A stretch of DNA of 64,000 bases, from the NCBI GenBank assembly GCA_963749895.1, contig CAVVOG010000003.1:1550001-1614000 (forward strand), read 5' to 3'. Made by a program: the position numbers and the translations under genes. Position 1 is the first letter of the stretch. Each line of letters begins with the position of its first letter. This stretch comes from AC-51 sp963749895 (lineage in GTDB: Bacteria; Actinomycetota; UBA4738; HRBIN12). Under the pieces are notes generated by a model. That model ran no database searches and was not told the DNA's origin. It saw only the letters and a program-made list of their open reading frames with translations. Shown here piece after piece: positions 1-8,114 of this stretch.

Positions 1-929
1 AGTCCGAAGAACGGCTTGCCCTCCACGAACCCGAACCCTTGGGGCATCCCCGGCTGCATCGCGACCCGGGTGAACTCCACCTCGCCGCGCCCGGCGAACG
101 CCGCCTTCACGACGTCGCGCTCCCCCACGCTGACCCCACCCGACGACACGAACGCATCGGCCTGGATCTCGTAGGCGAGGATCATCTCCTTCAGCGCATC
201 GGGGTCGTCCTTCACGATGCCCGCGAGCACCGGGATCGCCCCCACCTCACGCAGCGCCCCGAACAGCGTGTAGGCGTTGGAGTCGTGGATCTGACCGAAG
301 GCCGGATCCTCGATCGGCGGGATCAGCTCGTCGCCCGTGGACAGCACGATCACGCGGGGACGTGGACGCACCAGGGGGTGGGCGATCCCCGCGTTCGCCA
401 GCAAGCCCAGCTCCGGGGCGCCCAGGCGCTTGCCCGCCGGCACGAGCAGATCGCCCTCCCGCGCGTCCTCGCCGCGTGGGCGGACGTGGCGTCCCTGGGT
501 CACCTCTTCGAACACCCGGACGCGATCCTCGTCGGGGGACTCCGTGTTCTCGACGGGCACGACGCAATCGGCCCCGGCAGGGATCGGCGCTCCGGTGGCG
601 ATCGCCACGGCCTCCCCCATCCCCACCGTGACGTCGGGCCGAAGACCGATCATCGCCTTGCCGACGACCTTCAGCTCGACGGGGGTCGCCGGGGTCGCCT
701 CGGCCACGTCCGACGCACGGACCGCGAACCCGTCCATCGCCGACGACGCGAACCCGGGCATGTCGTCACGGGCGGTGATGTCCTGCACGGCGACGCATCC
801 GTAGGCGTCCGTCAGCGACAGCTCCAGCGGCGGGAGCGGCTCGATCCGCGACAGGACCCGCTCGCGAGCCTCCTCGACCGGGACGAGGCCCTCGCCGGAA
901 TCGTGGTCGTGGAGCGTGCGGTCGGCCAT
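1..929 (-). CDS. moeA: Molybdopterin molybdenumtransferase MoeA (3' end outside window)
   Basis: Inserts molybdate into adenylylated molybdopterin, the last step of molybdenum cofactor synthesis in the cytoplasm. The translated part (about 309 residues) starts MADRTLHDHDSGEG, and shows the N-terminal MoeA region with SAMDGFAVR, the VIVLSTGDEL segment and the molybdopterin-binding-fold motif SSGGVSVGERD. The gene runs off the left edge, so its C-terminal beta-barrel domain is not seen. The ATG lies only 10 nt after the galU stop, but a TAGACT box 7 nt before the ATG (942 to 937, minus strand) suggests it also has its own leaderless promoter. Family assignment is secure from these motifs. Confidence 0.93.
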   Translation of the reverse strand, partial: MADRTLHDHDSGEGLVPVEEARERVLSRIEPLPPLELSLTDAYGCVAVQDITARDDMPGFASSAMDGFAVRASDVAEATPATPVELKVVGKAMIGLRPDVTVGMGEAVAIATGAPIPAGADCVVPVENTESPDEDRVRVFEEVTQGRHVRPRGEDAREGDLLVPAGKRLGAPELGLLANAGIAHPLVRPRPRVIVLSTGDELIPPIEDPAFGQIHDSNAYTLFGALREVGAIPVLAGIVKDDPDALKEMILAYEIQADAFVSSGGVSVGERDVVKAAFAGRGEVEFTRVAMQPGMPQGFGFVEGKPFFG

Positions 930-936
930 GAGGGCC

Positions 937-942
937 AGTCTA
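937..942 (-). promoter_or_regulatory. -10 box for moeA (TAGACT)
   Basis: TAGACT read on the minus strand, 7 nt before the moeA ATG and overlapping the galU stop region. No Shine-Dalgarno lies between, so a leaderless start is inferred. Confidence 0.45.
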
Positions 943-1842
943 CCCAGGCGTCCCCGACGGTCCGGCGGCCCCGACGAACGCCCTGAGCCACTGCGTGAAC
1001 GCCGGACCGACGTCCTCGCGTTCGACGGCGAGCTCCACGGTCGCCTTGAGGTAGTCGAGAGGGTTGCCCACGTCGAAACGCCCCTCCGCGAAACGCAGGG
1101 CGTACGCGCCCTCCTCTCGTGCCAGGAGGTTGATCGCATCGGTCACCTGGATCTCACCGCCGCGGCCGGGACCTGTCCGTCGGAGCGCGTCGAAGATCGT
1201 GGGGCTGAAGACGTATCGACCGATCGCCGCGAGGGTCGACGGTGCCTCGTCGGGGTCCGGCTTCTCGACGACCGAGGCGATCCGAACGAGGTCGTCGTCC
1301 TGCGCGCCCTCGATCGGAGCGGGCTCGATGCACCCGTACATCGCGATCTCGCGCCGTCCGACCTCCATCGCGGCCACCACGCTGCGGCCACGCTCGGCAT
1401 GGGCGGCGAGCATCCGGGGCAGCAGCGGGACCCGCGGGTGGATCAGGTCGTCGCCCAACAGCACCGCGAACGGCTCGTCGCCGACGTGCGCCTCGGCCAC
1501 GGCCACGGCGTGCCCGAGGCCGAGCGCGTCCTTCTGGCGGACCGTGTGCACCTGCGCGAGCTCCGAGATCGCGCGGACGGATCCCAGTTCCTCGCGCTTC
1601 CCCTTCTCCTCCAGGAAGGCCTCGAGCTCCGGCGAGCGGTCGAAGTGGTCCTCGATCGAGGACTGGCCCCGCCCGACGACGATCAAGATGTCGTCGAGCC
1701 CGGCGCGCACGGCTTCCTCGACCACCAGCTGGATCGCCGGCACGTCGATCACCGGCAGCATCACCTTGGGCTGCGCCTTCGTGGCAGGCAGGAACCGGGT
1801 TCCGAATCCCGCCGCGGGGATCACCGCCTTGCGAACCTGCAT
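940..1842 (-). CDS. galU: UTP--glucose-1-phosphate uridylyltransferase GalU
   Basis: Makes UDP-glucose from UTP and glucose-1-phosphate for cell-envelope glycans. The nucleotide-binding signature AAGFGTRFLPATKAQPK is at the N terminus, and residues such as VVGRGQSSIEDHFDRS and GEIQVTDAINLL match the bacterial GalU family. The canonical PKEMLP reads PKVMLP here. At 300 residues the length is normal. I chose the ATG at 1842 over the one at 1848, because GAGGAAGG abuts the first ATG but is properly spaced from the second. A TAGACT box at 1890 to 1885 (minus) could be its promoter, with moeA downstream on the same strand. Confidence 0.94.
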   Translation of the reverse strand: MQVRKAVIPAAGFGTRFLPATKAQPKVMLPVIDVPAIQLVVEEAVRAGLDDILIVVGRGQSSIEDHFDRSPELEAFLEEKGKREELGSVRAISELAQVHTVRQKDALGLGHAVAVAEAHVGDEPFAVLLGDDLIHPRVPLLPRMLAAHAERGRSVVAAMEVGRREIAMYGCIEPAPIEGAQDDDLVRIASVVEKPDPDEAPSTLAAIGRYVFSPTIFDALRRTGPGRGGEIQVTDAINLLAREEGAYALRFAEGRFDVGNPLDYLKATVELAVEREDVGPAFTQWLRAFVGAAGPSGTPG

Positions 1843-1884
1843 CCGCATCCTTCCTCGCCGGCTCGTCCCGCCGGCAGGTCCATG

Positions 1885-1924
1885 AGTCTAGAGGGACGGG
1901 CCCGCAGCCACGCTGCCGTAGACT
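1885..1924. promoter_or_regulatory. Divergent promoter region, galU / fmdB
   Basis: Two TAGACT hexamers face away from each other: 1890 to 1885 on the minus strand for galU (leadered) and 1919-1924 on the plus strand, 9 nt before the FmdB ATG. Seen directly; promoter function is inferred. Confidence 0.45.
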
Positions 1925-1933
1925 GCCCCGGTC

Positions 1934-2248
1934 ATGCCCACGTACGAGTACCTGTGCCGCGCGTGCGCTCACACCTTCGAGATCGTCCAGAAGATGAGCG
2001 ACGACCCGCTCACGATCTGCCCCGAGTGCGGCGGCGACCTCCGGAAGGTGTTCGCCCCTCCGGCGATCACGTTCAAGGGTTCGGGCTTCTACGCGACCGA
2101 CCACGGGAAGAAGACGAGGACGTCCGCCCCGTCGAGCGGGGCCGGCTCGAGCGGCGAGGGCTCGGGGAAGGCCGAAGGAACGAAGACGGGCGAGACGAAG
2201 CCCGTCGGGACGGCGTCGAGCACGGAAACAGGAGGTTCGTCGACGTGA
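1934..2248 (+). CDS. FmdB-family zinc ribbon protein
   Basis: A 104-residue protein with an N-terminal FmdB-type zinc ribbon: Cys8, Cys11, Cys29 and Cys32 form two CxxC knuckles, followed by GSGFYATDHGKK. The C-terminal 50 residues are a low-complexity Ser/Gly/Lys/Glu tail. FmdB-type proteins were named as regulators of formamidase/amidase genes, but their molecular role is mostly unproven. It overlaps the next start by 4 nt (GTGA), so it is translationally coupled to the MTA phosphorylase, an arrangement familiar from actinomycetes. Confidence 0.85.
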   Translation: MPTYEYLCRACAHTFEIVQKMSDDPLTICPECGGDLRKVFAPPAITFKGSGFYATDHGKKTRTSAPSSGAGSSGEGSGKAEGTKTGETKPVGTASSTETGGSST

Positions 2249-3036
2249 CGACGGCCGAGATCGGCGTGTTCGGAGGGTCAGGCTTCTACGCGTTCCTCGA
2301 GGACCCGGAGGAGGTCACCGTCGATACGCCCTACGGTGCCCCGAGCGATCCCTTCATGATCGGGACCGTCGGCGGACGCCGCGTGGCGTTCCTTCCGCGG
2401 CACGGCCGCGACCACCGGTACCCGCCGCACCGGGTTCCCTACCGGGCGAACGTGTGGGCGATGAAGGAACTGGGCGTGACCAGGCTGTTCGCTCCCAGCG
2501 CCGCCGGGTCGCTGCGCCGGGAGATCCCGCCACGCACGTTCGTGGTGAGCGATCAGGCGATCGACATGACGAAGGGCCGCGCCTCGACGTTCTACGACGG
2601 TCCCACCACGGTCCACGTCGGGTTCGCCGACCCGTACTGCCCGGCGATGCGACAGGCGCTCGTCGAGTCGGCTGCCTCGCTCGGGATCGAGCATCGCGAC
2701 GGCGGGACGATGGTCGTGATCGAGGGCCCGCGCTTCTCGACGAGGGCGGAATCGAAGATGTTCGCGCAGATGGGCGGTGACGTGATCGGGATGACCCAGT
2801 TCCCCGAGATCGCGCTCGCCCGCGAGTTGGAGCTGTGCTTCGCGAACGTCGCCCTCGTGACGGACTACGACGTGGGCGTCGACGACATCCCGCCCGTGTC
2901 ACACGCGGAGGTCCTGAAGGTCTTCGGCGAGAACATCTCGTCGCTGCGCGACCTGTTGTTCGCTGCGATCCCGGACGTCCCCGCCGAGCGGAGCTGCCCG
3001 TGCGCCACGGCGCTCGCGGGCACGGGGCACTCCTGA
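2245..3036 (+). CDS. mtnP: S-methyl-5'-thioadenosine phosphorylase
   Basis: Splits methylthioadenosine (a polyamine and SAM by-product) with phosphate into adenine and methylthioribose-1-phosphate. It has the N-terminal FGGSGFY glycine loop, the phosphate/ribose segment RHGRDHRYPPHRVPYRAN, EGPRFSTRAE and the base-selecting TDYDVG. The Asp here, rather than the Asn of purine nucleoside phosphorylase, favours a 6-amino purine. It is 263 residues, typical for the family. The start is a GTG inside the FmdB stop with GGAGG 10 nt upstream. A Cys-containing tail (CPCATALAG) is a little unusual. MTI phosphorylase is the main alternative. Confidence 0.9.
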   Translation: MTTAEIGVFGGSGFYAFLEDPEEVTVDTPYGAPSDPFMIGTVGGRRVAFLPRHGRDHRYPPHRVPYRANVWAMKELGVTRLFAPSAAGSLRREIPPRTFVVSDQAIDMTKGRASTFYDGPTTVHVGFADPYCPAMRQALVESAASLGIEHRDGGTMVVIEGPRFSTRAESKMFAQMGGDVIGMTQFPEIALARELELCFANVALVTDYDVGVDDIPPVSHAEVLKVFGENISSLRDLLFAAIPDVPAERSCPCATALAGTGHS

Positions 3037-3218
3037 TGGCGCGCCAGCTGGTCCGGGTCGAGCTGTCATTCGTGACCGAGGAGGAGACCGAGGGGCTCGC
3101 CGATCGGATCCGCGAGGCGGTCCGGATGATCGTCGGCCGGGAGGCACTCGAGGAGTTCCGGGTCCGCACGATGCCGCTGGACCCGAAGAAGAAAGACCAC
3201 CTGCGCCCGGTCGACTGA
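3036..3218 (+). CDS. Small hypothetical protein, 60 residues
   Basis: Starts at an ATG that overlaps the TGA of the phosphorylase (TGATG), so it is probably translated by reinitiation as the third gene of the FmdB-mtnP unit. The product is charged: a predicted beta strand (LVRVELSFV), an amphipathic helix (EETEGLADRIREAVRMIV), then a basic end with DPKKKDHLRPVD. No signal peptide, membrane segment or Cys pairs. I do not recognise the family. Conservation of the overlap in relatives would confirm it. Confidence 0.6.
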   Translation: MARQLVRVELSFVTEEETEGLADRIREAVRMIVGREALEEFRVRTMPLDPKKKDHLRPVD

Positions 3219-3230
3219 CCTCGAACCGAA

Positions 3231-3246
3231 CGTGACGTCCGTCACG
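3231..3246. repeat. Perfect inverted repeat CGTGACG-TC-CGTCACG
   Basis: Seven-base arms with a two-base spacer, 22 bp before the TACCGT box of the SAF-domain gene. Its position fits an operator, but no regulator is identifiable from the window. Confidence 0.5.
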
Positions 3247-3267
3247 GTGCCAGCCGTGGTCGCACCC

Positions 3268-3273
3268 TACCGT
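3268..3273 (+). promoter_or_regulatory. -10 box for the SAF gene (TACCGT)
   Basis: Six nt before the ATG at 3280 with no ribosome-binding site. This spacing is the main reason to prefer 3280 to the upstream GTG at 3232. Confidence 0.45.
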
Positions 3274-3279
3274 GGCGCC

Positions 3280-3954
3280 ATGGTCCTGCCGTCGCTGCGC
3301 CGTCGTCTCCCACGTGCCGCGGTCGCCTGGTTCGTGGTCGCGGCGGTGTGCGCGACGCTCGCCTTCGTCGCGGTCCGAGATCTGGCTCGACGTGCGGCTG
3401 CCGCGGCTCCTGCGCCCACCGTCAACATCGTGGCGGCGACCGAGGACATCGCGGCCGGGTCGGTGCTGGAGGCGGACCTGCTCGCCGTCGTGCCGGTCCC
3501 CGCGCCGGGCCCGACGGGTGCCCTCACGGACCCCGGGTCGGTGGTCGGCGCGCTCGCGGTCACGTCGTTCGCCGAAGGCGAGCCGGTGACGACGCCACGC
3601 CTCGCCCAGCCGGGCGGGGCGCTCGTGGCACGGGTGCCGCCGGGGCTGCTCGGCGTGCCGATCTCGGTCGCCGCGCTCCCGGACGGGCTCCGGTCCGGCG
3701 ATCGCATCGACGTGCTCGCCACTTTCACCACGGCCCGTCCCTACACCACCGTGGTGGCGACCGACGTCGCGGTGCTCGACGTCGGCGGGTCCGGTGGCGG
3801 GTCGCTCGGGACCGGTGGGAACGCGCATCAGGTGCTGGTCCTGGCCTCGCCCGAGGTCGCACGCCAGCTCGTGCAGGCGGTCGCCACGGGGTCGGTCGCG
3901 GTCGCCGTGCGGGGGTACCAGCCGTTCGCGGTCGTCCCCGAGGGCGACGGCTAG
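3280..3954 (+). CDS. SAF-domain protein, CpaB/RcpC-like
   Basis: A 224-residue protein with a basic N terminus, one membrane helix (AVAWFVVAAVCATLAFVAV), then an extracytoplasmic SAF domain beginning VNIVAATEDIAAGSVLEADLL and a second beta-rich CpaB-like part containing PDGLRSGDRIDVLATF. In pilus systems CpaB/RcpC sits in the envelope as a secretin partner, yet no pilus genes are nearby. SAF proteins of this kind occur as single genes beside fmdB in many actinobacteria with unknown role. The start at 3280 follows a TACCGT box by 6 nt. Confidence 0.72.
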   Translation: MVLPSLRRRLPRAAVAWFVVAAVCATLAFVAVRDLARRAAAAAPAPTVNIVAATEDIAAGSVLEADLLAVVPVPAPGPTGALTDPGSVVGALAVTSFAEGEPVTTPRLAQPGGALVARVPPGLLGVPISVAALPDGLRSGDRIDVLATFTTARPYTTVVATDVAVLDVGGSGGGSLGTGGNAHQVLVLASPEVARQLVQAVATGSVAVAVRGYQPFAVVPEGDG

Positions 3955-3987
3955 TATCGGCGGGCCCGCCGACCGGAAGGACCCCGC

Positions 3988-4827
3988 GTGTCGATCCTGC
4001 AAGCCATCATCCTGGGCCTGACCCAGGGGGCGAGCGAGTACGCACCGATCTCGTCGTCGGGCCACCTGATCCTCGTCCCGTGGGCCTTCGGGTGGGAGAC
4101 GCTCGGCAGCGCGGACCTGAAGAAGACCTTCGACGTGGCGCTGCACCTCGGGACCTTCGTGGGTGCCGTGATCTACTTCCGGCGCGAGATCGTCCGCTAC
4201 ACGAAAGCCTGGTGGGCATCGATGCGGAGCCGGTCGATCTCGACCCGGGATCAGAAGCTGGCGTGGGCGCTGATCGTCGGGACGATCCCCGGCGTGATCG
4301 TCGGCGCGACCCTCGAGGCGTTCATCGAGGAGAGCCTGAGTCAGCCGTGGCTCGTGACGATCCAGCTGGCGATCTTCGGCATCGTGATGTACGCGGTCGA
4401 CCGGGCGATGCGGATCGACCGGGACTTCGACACGATCGGCGTGCGGACGGGCTGGTTCCTGGGTGGGGCGCAGGCGCTCGCGCTGTCCCCGGGCGTGTCC
4501 CGCTCGGGGATCACGATGACCGCCGCGCGGGCGATCGGCCTGGACCGCGAGGGCGCGGCGCGATTCTCGTTCATGCTGTCCCTGCCGGTGATCGCCGGTG
4601 CGGGTCTGTACAAGAGCCTCGACCTGATCCAGAGCGGCTTCCAGGGGTACGAGGCGCAGTTCTTCTGGGGCTTCGTCTCCAGCGCGATCAGCGGGTTCGT
4701 CGTGATCTGGTTCCTGCTGCGGTACCTGCGGAACCACTCGTTCGCGATCTTCATGTGGTACCGGCTGGGCGTCGCGGCGGTCTGCACGTTGCTGATCGTC
4801 ACGGGCGTCCGCGACGCGACGATCTAG
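3988..4827 (+). CDS. uppP: Undecaprenyl-diphosphatase UppP (BacA)
   Basis: Membrane phosphatase that recycles undecaprenyl pyrophosphate for peptidoglycan and other envelope polymers. The two BacA signatures are present: the N-terminal LGLTQGASEYAPISSSGHL and the later PGVSRSGITMTAARAIGL. It has 279 residues and about seven hydrophobic segments. In the first motif the usual T-E-F is S-E-Y, keeping the essential Glu. The GTG start has GGAAGGA 10 nt upstream and a possible TAGTAT -10 at 3952. Its stop shares CTAG with the stop of the convergent acetyltransferase. Confidence 0.93.
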   Translation: MSILQAIILGLTQGASEYAPISSSGHLILVPWAFGWETLGSADLKKTFDVALHLGTFVGAVIYFRREIVRYTKAWWASMRSRSISTRDQKLAWALIVGTIPGVIVGATLEAFIEESLSQPWLVTIQLAIFGIVMYAVDRAMRIDRDFDTIGVRTGWFLGGAQALALSPGVSRSGITMTAARAIGLDREGAARFSFMLSLPVIAGAGLYKSLDLIQSGFQGYEAQFFWGFVSSAISGFVVIWFLLRYLRNHSFAIFMWYRLGVAAVCTLLIVTGVRDATI

Positions 4828-5333
4828 CCGGCGTCCGGGTCGGGCACCTTGCCCAGGTTGATCGTGAGCCAAGGGCGGAAACCCTCGCGCTCGTAGAGCC
4901 GCTGTGCGGCCGCGTTCGAGACCATCACGCCGATCGCCATCTCCTCCACGCCGACCGCGCGGACCTCCCGATACACCTGGTGCAGCAGCGTCGTGCCGAT
5001 GCCGTCGCCTCGTCGATCGTCGCGCACGGCGAGCGACTGCAGCTCGGCGAACCGGTCTCCCGTGAGGTGCGAGTCGTCGATCCCGTGGATCGTGACGAGC
5101 GCGTATCCGACGGGCTCGTCGCCGTCCTCGGCGAGCAACAGGAACGCGTCCGGCTCGGCAAGCCACCCCCGGTACCGATCGGAGCGGATCGTCCACCACC
5201 CGTCCTCGTCACGCGGCGGGATCCCCGGGATGCCGGGGTCGACCGTAACGTGGTGCCGCCACAGGGAGCGGGTGAGCGGCTCGAGGTCGGAGATGCGCTC
5301 GACGCCGCCGCGAACGATGCGGACGCCGCTCAC
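4824..5333 (-). CDS. GNAT-family N-acetyltransferase
   Basis: A 169-residue GNAT protein, expected to transfer an acetyl group from acetyl-CoA to an amine. The beta-4/alpha-3 acetyl-CoA loop is LAVRDDRRGDGIGTTLL (consensus R/Q-x-x-G-x-G/A), preceded by GYALVTIHG and followed by NAAAQRLYEREGFRPW, the usual motif B. It begins 4 nt after the TldE stop, so it is the last gene of the tldD-tldE unit; that might hint at peptide chemistry, but the substrate cannot be told from sequence. Confidence 0.85.
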   Translation of the reverse strand: MSGVRIVRGGVERISDLEPLTRSLWRHHVTVDPGIPGIPPRDEDGWWTIRSDRYRGWLAEPDAFLLLAEDGDEPVGYALVTIHGIDDSHLTGDRFAELQSLAVRDDRRGDGIGTTLLHQVYREVRAVGVEEMAIGVMVSNAAAQRLYEREGFRPWLTINLGKVPDPDAG

Positions 5334-5337
5334 GGGC

Positions 5338-6678
5338 TCAGACGCCGGCGAGGGTCATCTCGCCGATCAGGATCGACGGGGTTCCCACGCTCTGGAAGAA
5401 GCGCAGGTCGCTCCCGACCCCGCTGATCCCCTTCAACATCTCGGGGAGGGTCGAGGCGATCGTCATCTCGCGCAGCGGCTCACCGAGCGCACCGCCCGAG
5501 ATCCGACGGCCGGTGGCGCCGACGCTGAACTCACCGCTGATCGGGTTCGCGCCGGAGTGGACGCCGCTGACGTCGCGGATCACGACCCCGCCTTCGGCGC
5601 GTGCGAGCAGCTCCTGGAAGGAGAGGCTCCCCGCCTCGACGTAGAAGTTCGAGGTCCCGACGCCGGGCGCGCTCTTGTAGCCACGCTTCGCGTTGCCGGT
5701 GGAACGCTGCCCGCCGCCGGCGCGCCGAGCGGTGTACGTGTCGTGGAGGAACCCGTTCAGGCGCCCGCCGGTGAACAGCTCGGTCCGCGTCGATGGCACG
5801 CCCTCTCCGTCGAACGGACACGCGCCGGGACCGTCGAGGATCCGACCGTCGTCGATCAGCGTGAACGCGTCGGAACCGACCTGATCGCCGACCATCGACG
5901 CGAACAACGATCGGCCCTTCAGCACGGCCTCCGCGTTCAGGGCACCGGCCAGGACGCCGAGGAACGACGATGCCGCGAACGGGTCGAGGATCACCGGGAC
6001 CTTCGCGGTCGGCGGCTTGACCGCCCCGAGCATCTCGACCGCCCGCAGGACCGCCTCGTCGGCGATCGCCTCCTGGTCGAGCTCGTCGAGCCCGCGCGTG
6101 ATGCGGAACGAGAACCCCGTCTGGGTCTCGTCGCCGTCGACGGCGAGCGTGACGACGACCCCGTACGCGTCGGTCCGTTCGTACGCGGCGTCGACGCCGG
6201 TCGTCGAGGCGAGCTGCACCCGTGAGACCGCGTCACCGACCTGGACCACGTCGACCTTCGTGACGCGAGGGTCTCTTGACACCGTGTACGCCTCGAGGTC
6301 GAGCGCGCGACGCACCTTCTCGTCGGCCGACACGCCGGCGCTGTCGGCGCGGTAGATCTCCGGGATCGCGTCGAACGCCTCGGGCTCGGGCAGCGCCTGG
6401 TGCTCGTCGGGCTCGGCGAGGGCCGCGTTCTCGCGCGCTCGCACGACGGCGTCCAGGACCTCGTCGACGGACGGGTCGGCGGCGTACGCGTAGCCGAGCC
6501 GTTGATCGGCGATCAACCGAACACCCACTCCGCGGGACTCGGCGAACGTCATCCCCTCCACCTCGCCGCGGAGCGCGCTCACCTCCGTGTGCGTGCCCTC
6601 CTCGGCGTAGGCCTCGACCTGTTCGCCGTCCTGCGCGGCACCGACGGCCGCCTGCACCAGCTCGCGGAGCTCAGGCAC
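5338..6678 (-). CDS. TldE/PmbA-family protein (metalloprotease partner)
   Basis: The catalytically silent half of the TldD/TldE heterodimer, which degrades unfolded peptides and matures microcin B17-type RiPPs and CcdA in enterobacteria. The 446 residues show the shared TldD/E fold (TEVSALRGEVEGMTFAESRG, GVGVRLIADQRLGYAYAADP) and the C-terminal SGVHSGANPISGEFSVGA. It has no HExxxH motif, as expected for TldE. Its start overlaps the TldD gene by 8 nt. No RiPP precursor is visible next to it, so a housekeeping proteolytic role is more likely. Confidence 0.9.
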   Translation of the reverse strand: MPELRELVQAAVGAAQDGEQVEAYAEEGTHTEVSALRGEVEGMTFAESRGVGVRLIADQRLGYAYAADPSVDEVLDAVVRARENAALAEPDEHQALPEPEAFDAIPEIYRADSAGVSADEKVRRALDLEAYTVSRDPRVTKVDVVQVGDAVSRVQLASTTGVDAAYERTDAYGVVVTLAVDGDETQTGFSFRITRGLDELDQEAIADEAVLRAVEMLGAVKPPTAKVPVILDPFAASSFLGVLAGALNAEAVLKGRSLFASMVGDQVGSDAFTLIDDGRILDGPGACPFDGEGVPSTRTELFTGGRLNGFLHDTYTARRAGGGQRSTGNAKRGYKSAPGVGTSNFYVEAGSLSFQELLARAEGGVVIRDVSGVHSGANPISGEFSVGATGRRISGGALGEPLREMTIASTLPEMLKGISGVGSDLRFFQSVGTPSILIGEMTLAGV

Positions 6679-8056
6679 CGGTCCCTCCCACCGTGATCTT
6701 CCCGATACGAAGCGTCGGCGAGCCGCTGCCGACCGGGGCGCTCTGACCGTCCTTCCCGCAGACGCCCTCCCACGTGTCGAAGTCCGACCCGACCGCGTCG
6801 ACCGAGCTCATGACGTCGATCGCACGCCCGATCAGGTTCGCTCCCCGCACCGGTGTGGTGATCTCTCCGTGTTCGATCAGGTACCCCTCGCTCACGCCGA
6901 ACACGAAGTCCCCGGTCGCCGGGTTCACCTGACCACCGCCGAGCCCGGTGACGTACACGCCGCGCTCGGTCGAGCGGACGATCTCGTCGGGGTCGGTCGC
7001 GCCGGGAAGGATGTTCGTGTTCGTCATCCGCACGATCGGCGGGCTCGCGTAGGACTCGCGCCGTCCGTTGCCGGTCGGCTCCACGCCCATCTTCGCGGCG
7101 CGCAGGCGGTCCTGGAGGAACCCCTGGAGCACACCGTCGACGAACAGCACGGTCCGCCGGCTGGGTTCACCCTCGTCGTCGAAATCGAACGACCCCCAGC
7201 CGTTCGGGATCGTCGCGTCGTCGACGCCGTGGATCAGCTCGCTCGCGCACCGCTGACCGACCAGACCGCGGTAGACGCTCGCCTCCTTGTCGACGGCGTC
7301 GGCCTCCAGCGGGTGGCCGACCGCCTCGTGGAAGAGCACGCCTCCGCAGCCGTTCGCCACGACGACGGGCATCTCGCCGGCGGGCGACGGGATCGAGTCG
7401 AGCATCGCGACCGCCCGTCCGGCGGCCTGAGCGGCTGTGTCCGCCGGCGGATGCAGGTCGAGGAACTCCACGCCCGCACAGGCGGCCGGTCCGTGCCAGC
7501 CGGTCTGGATCACGTCGCCGCGCTTGGCCACGACCTGCGCGACGAGACGGACCCGCGGGCGCTCCTCCTCGACCCATCTGCCGTCGCTGGCGGCGATCAG
7601 ACGGCGCTGGAGCGAGTCCCCGTAGATCCCGACGACCTGGACCACCTCGGGCGACACGCCACGAGCCACGTCGTTCACCTCTCGGAGCCAGGCGACCTTC
7701 ACCGCGGGCGGCACGTCGGCGGCGGGGCGCTCCGCGCGGTTGCGTCCTTCGCCCACGCGGGTCGTCAGATCGAGGACCGGACCGGGGGCGTCGCCTCGCA
7801 ACGCGGCGCTCGCGGCCTCGGCGACCTCGCGCAGCGAATCGCGGTCGAGCCGGTTCGAGAACGCGTAGCCGTACGTGGTGCCCTGCGTCACGCGGACACC
7901 GGCCCCCCGATCGCTCCCGGTCGTCAGTTCCTCCACCTTGCCGTCGTCGAGCCGGATCGACGTCGAGGTCTTCTCCTCGACGAACACCTCAGCGAAGTCG
8001 CCTCCCTTTCGCCGAGCGACCTCCAGGACCTCCTGCACCAGTTCGCGGTCGAGCAT
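6671..8056 (-). CDS. tldD: TldD metalloprotease
   Basis: Zinc peptidase subunit of TldD/TldE. The active-site motif HEAVGHPLEAD (HExxxH, followed by the downstream Cys-containing metal region) is intact in the middle of the 461-residue protein, and the C-terminal GGGQVNPATGDFVFGVSEGY is typical. It precedes tldE with an 8-nt overlap, then a GNAT gene. The start is the ATG at 8056 (MLDRELVQEVLEVARRKGGDFAEVF), which matches the family N terminus. Confidence 0.93.
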   Translation of the reverse strand: MLDRELVQEVLEVARRKGGDFAEVFVEEKTSTSIRLDDGKVEELTTGSDRGAGVRVTQGTTYGYAFSNRLDRDSLREVAEAASAALRGDAPGPVLDLTTRVGEGRNRAERPAADVPPAVKVAWLREVNDVARGVSPEVVQVVGIYGDSLQRRLIAASDGRWVEEERPRVRLVAQVVAKRGDVIQTGWHGPAACAGVEFLDLHPPADTAAQAAGRAVAMLDSIPSPAGEMPVVVANGCGGVLFHEAVGHPLEADAVDKEASVYRGLVGQRCASELIHGVDDATIPNGWGSFDFDDEGEPSRRTVLFVDGVLQGFLQDRLRAAKMGVEPTGNGRRESYASPPIVRMTNTNILPGATDPDEIVRSTERGVYVTGLGGGQVNPATGDFVFGVSEGYLIEHGEITTPVRGANLIGRAIDVMSSVDAVGSDFDTWEGVCGKDGQSAPVGSGSPTLRIGKITVGGTGA

Positions 8057-8114
8057 CCGGGGAGGCTACCAAGCCCCCCGGCGAACCCCGACGGTGCTAG
8101 CGTCGCCCACCGAG

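Noticed and set aside
7875..8114. An 80-residue N-terminal extension of the 626-residue membrane protein
   Set aside because: The extra stretch is antisense to tldD, and a TAGCGT box and ATG at 8115 mark the start.
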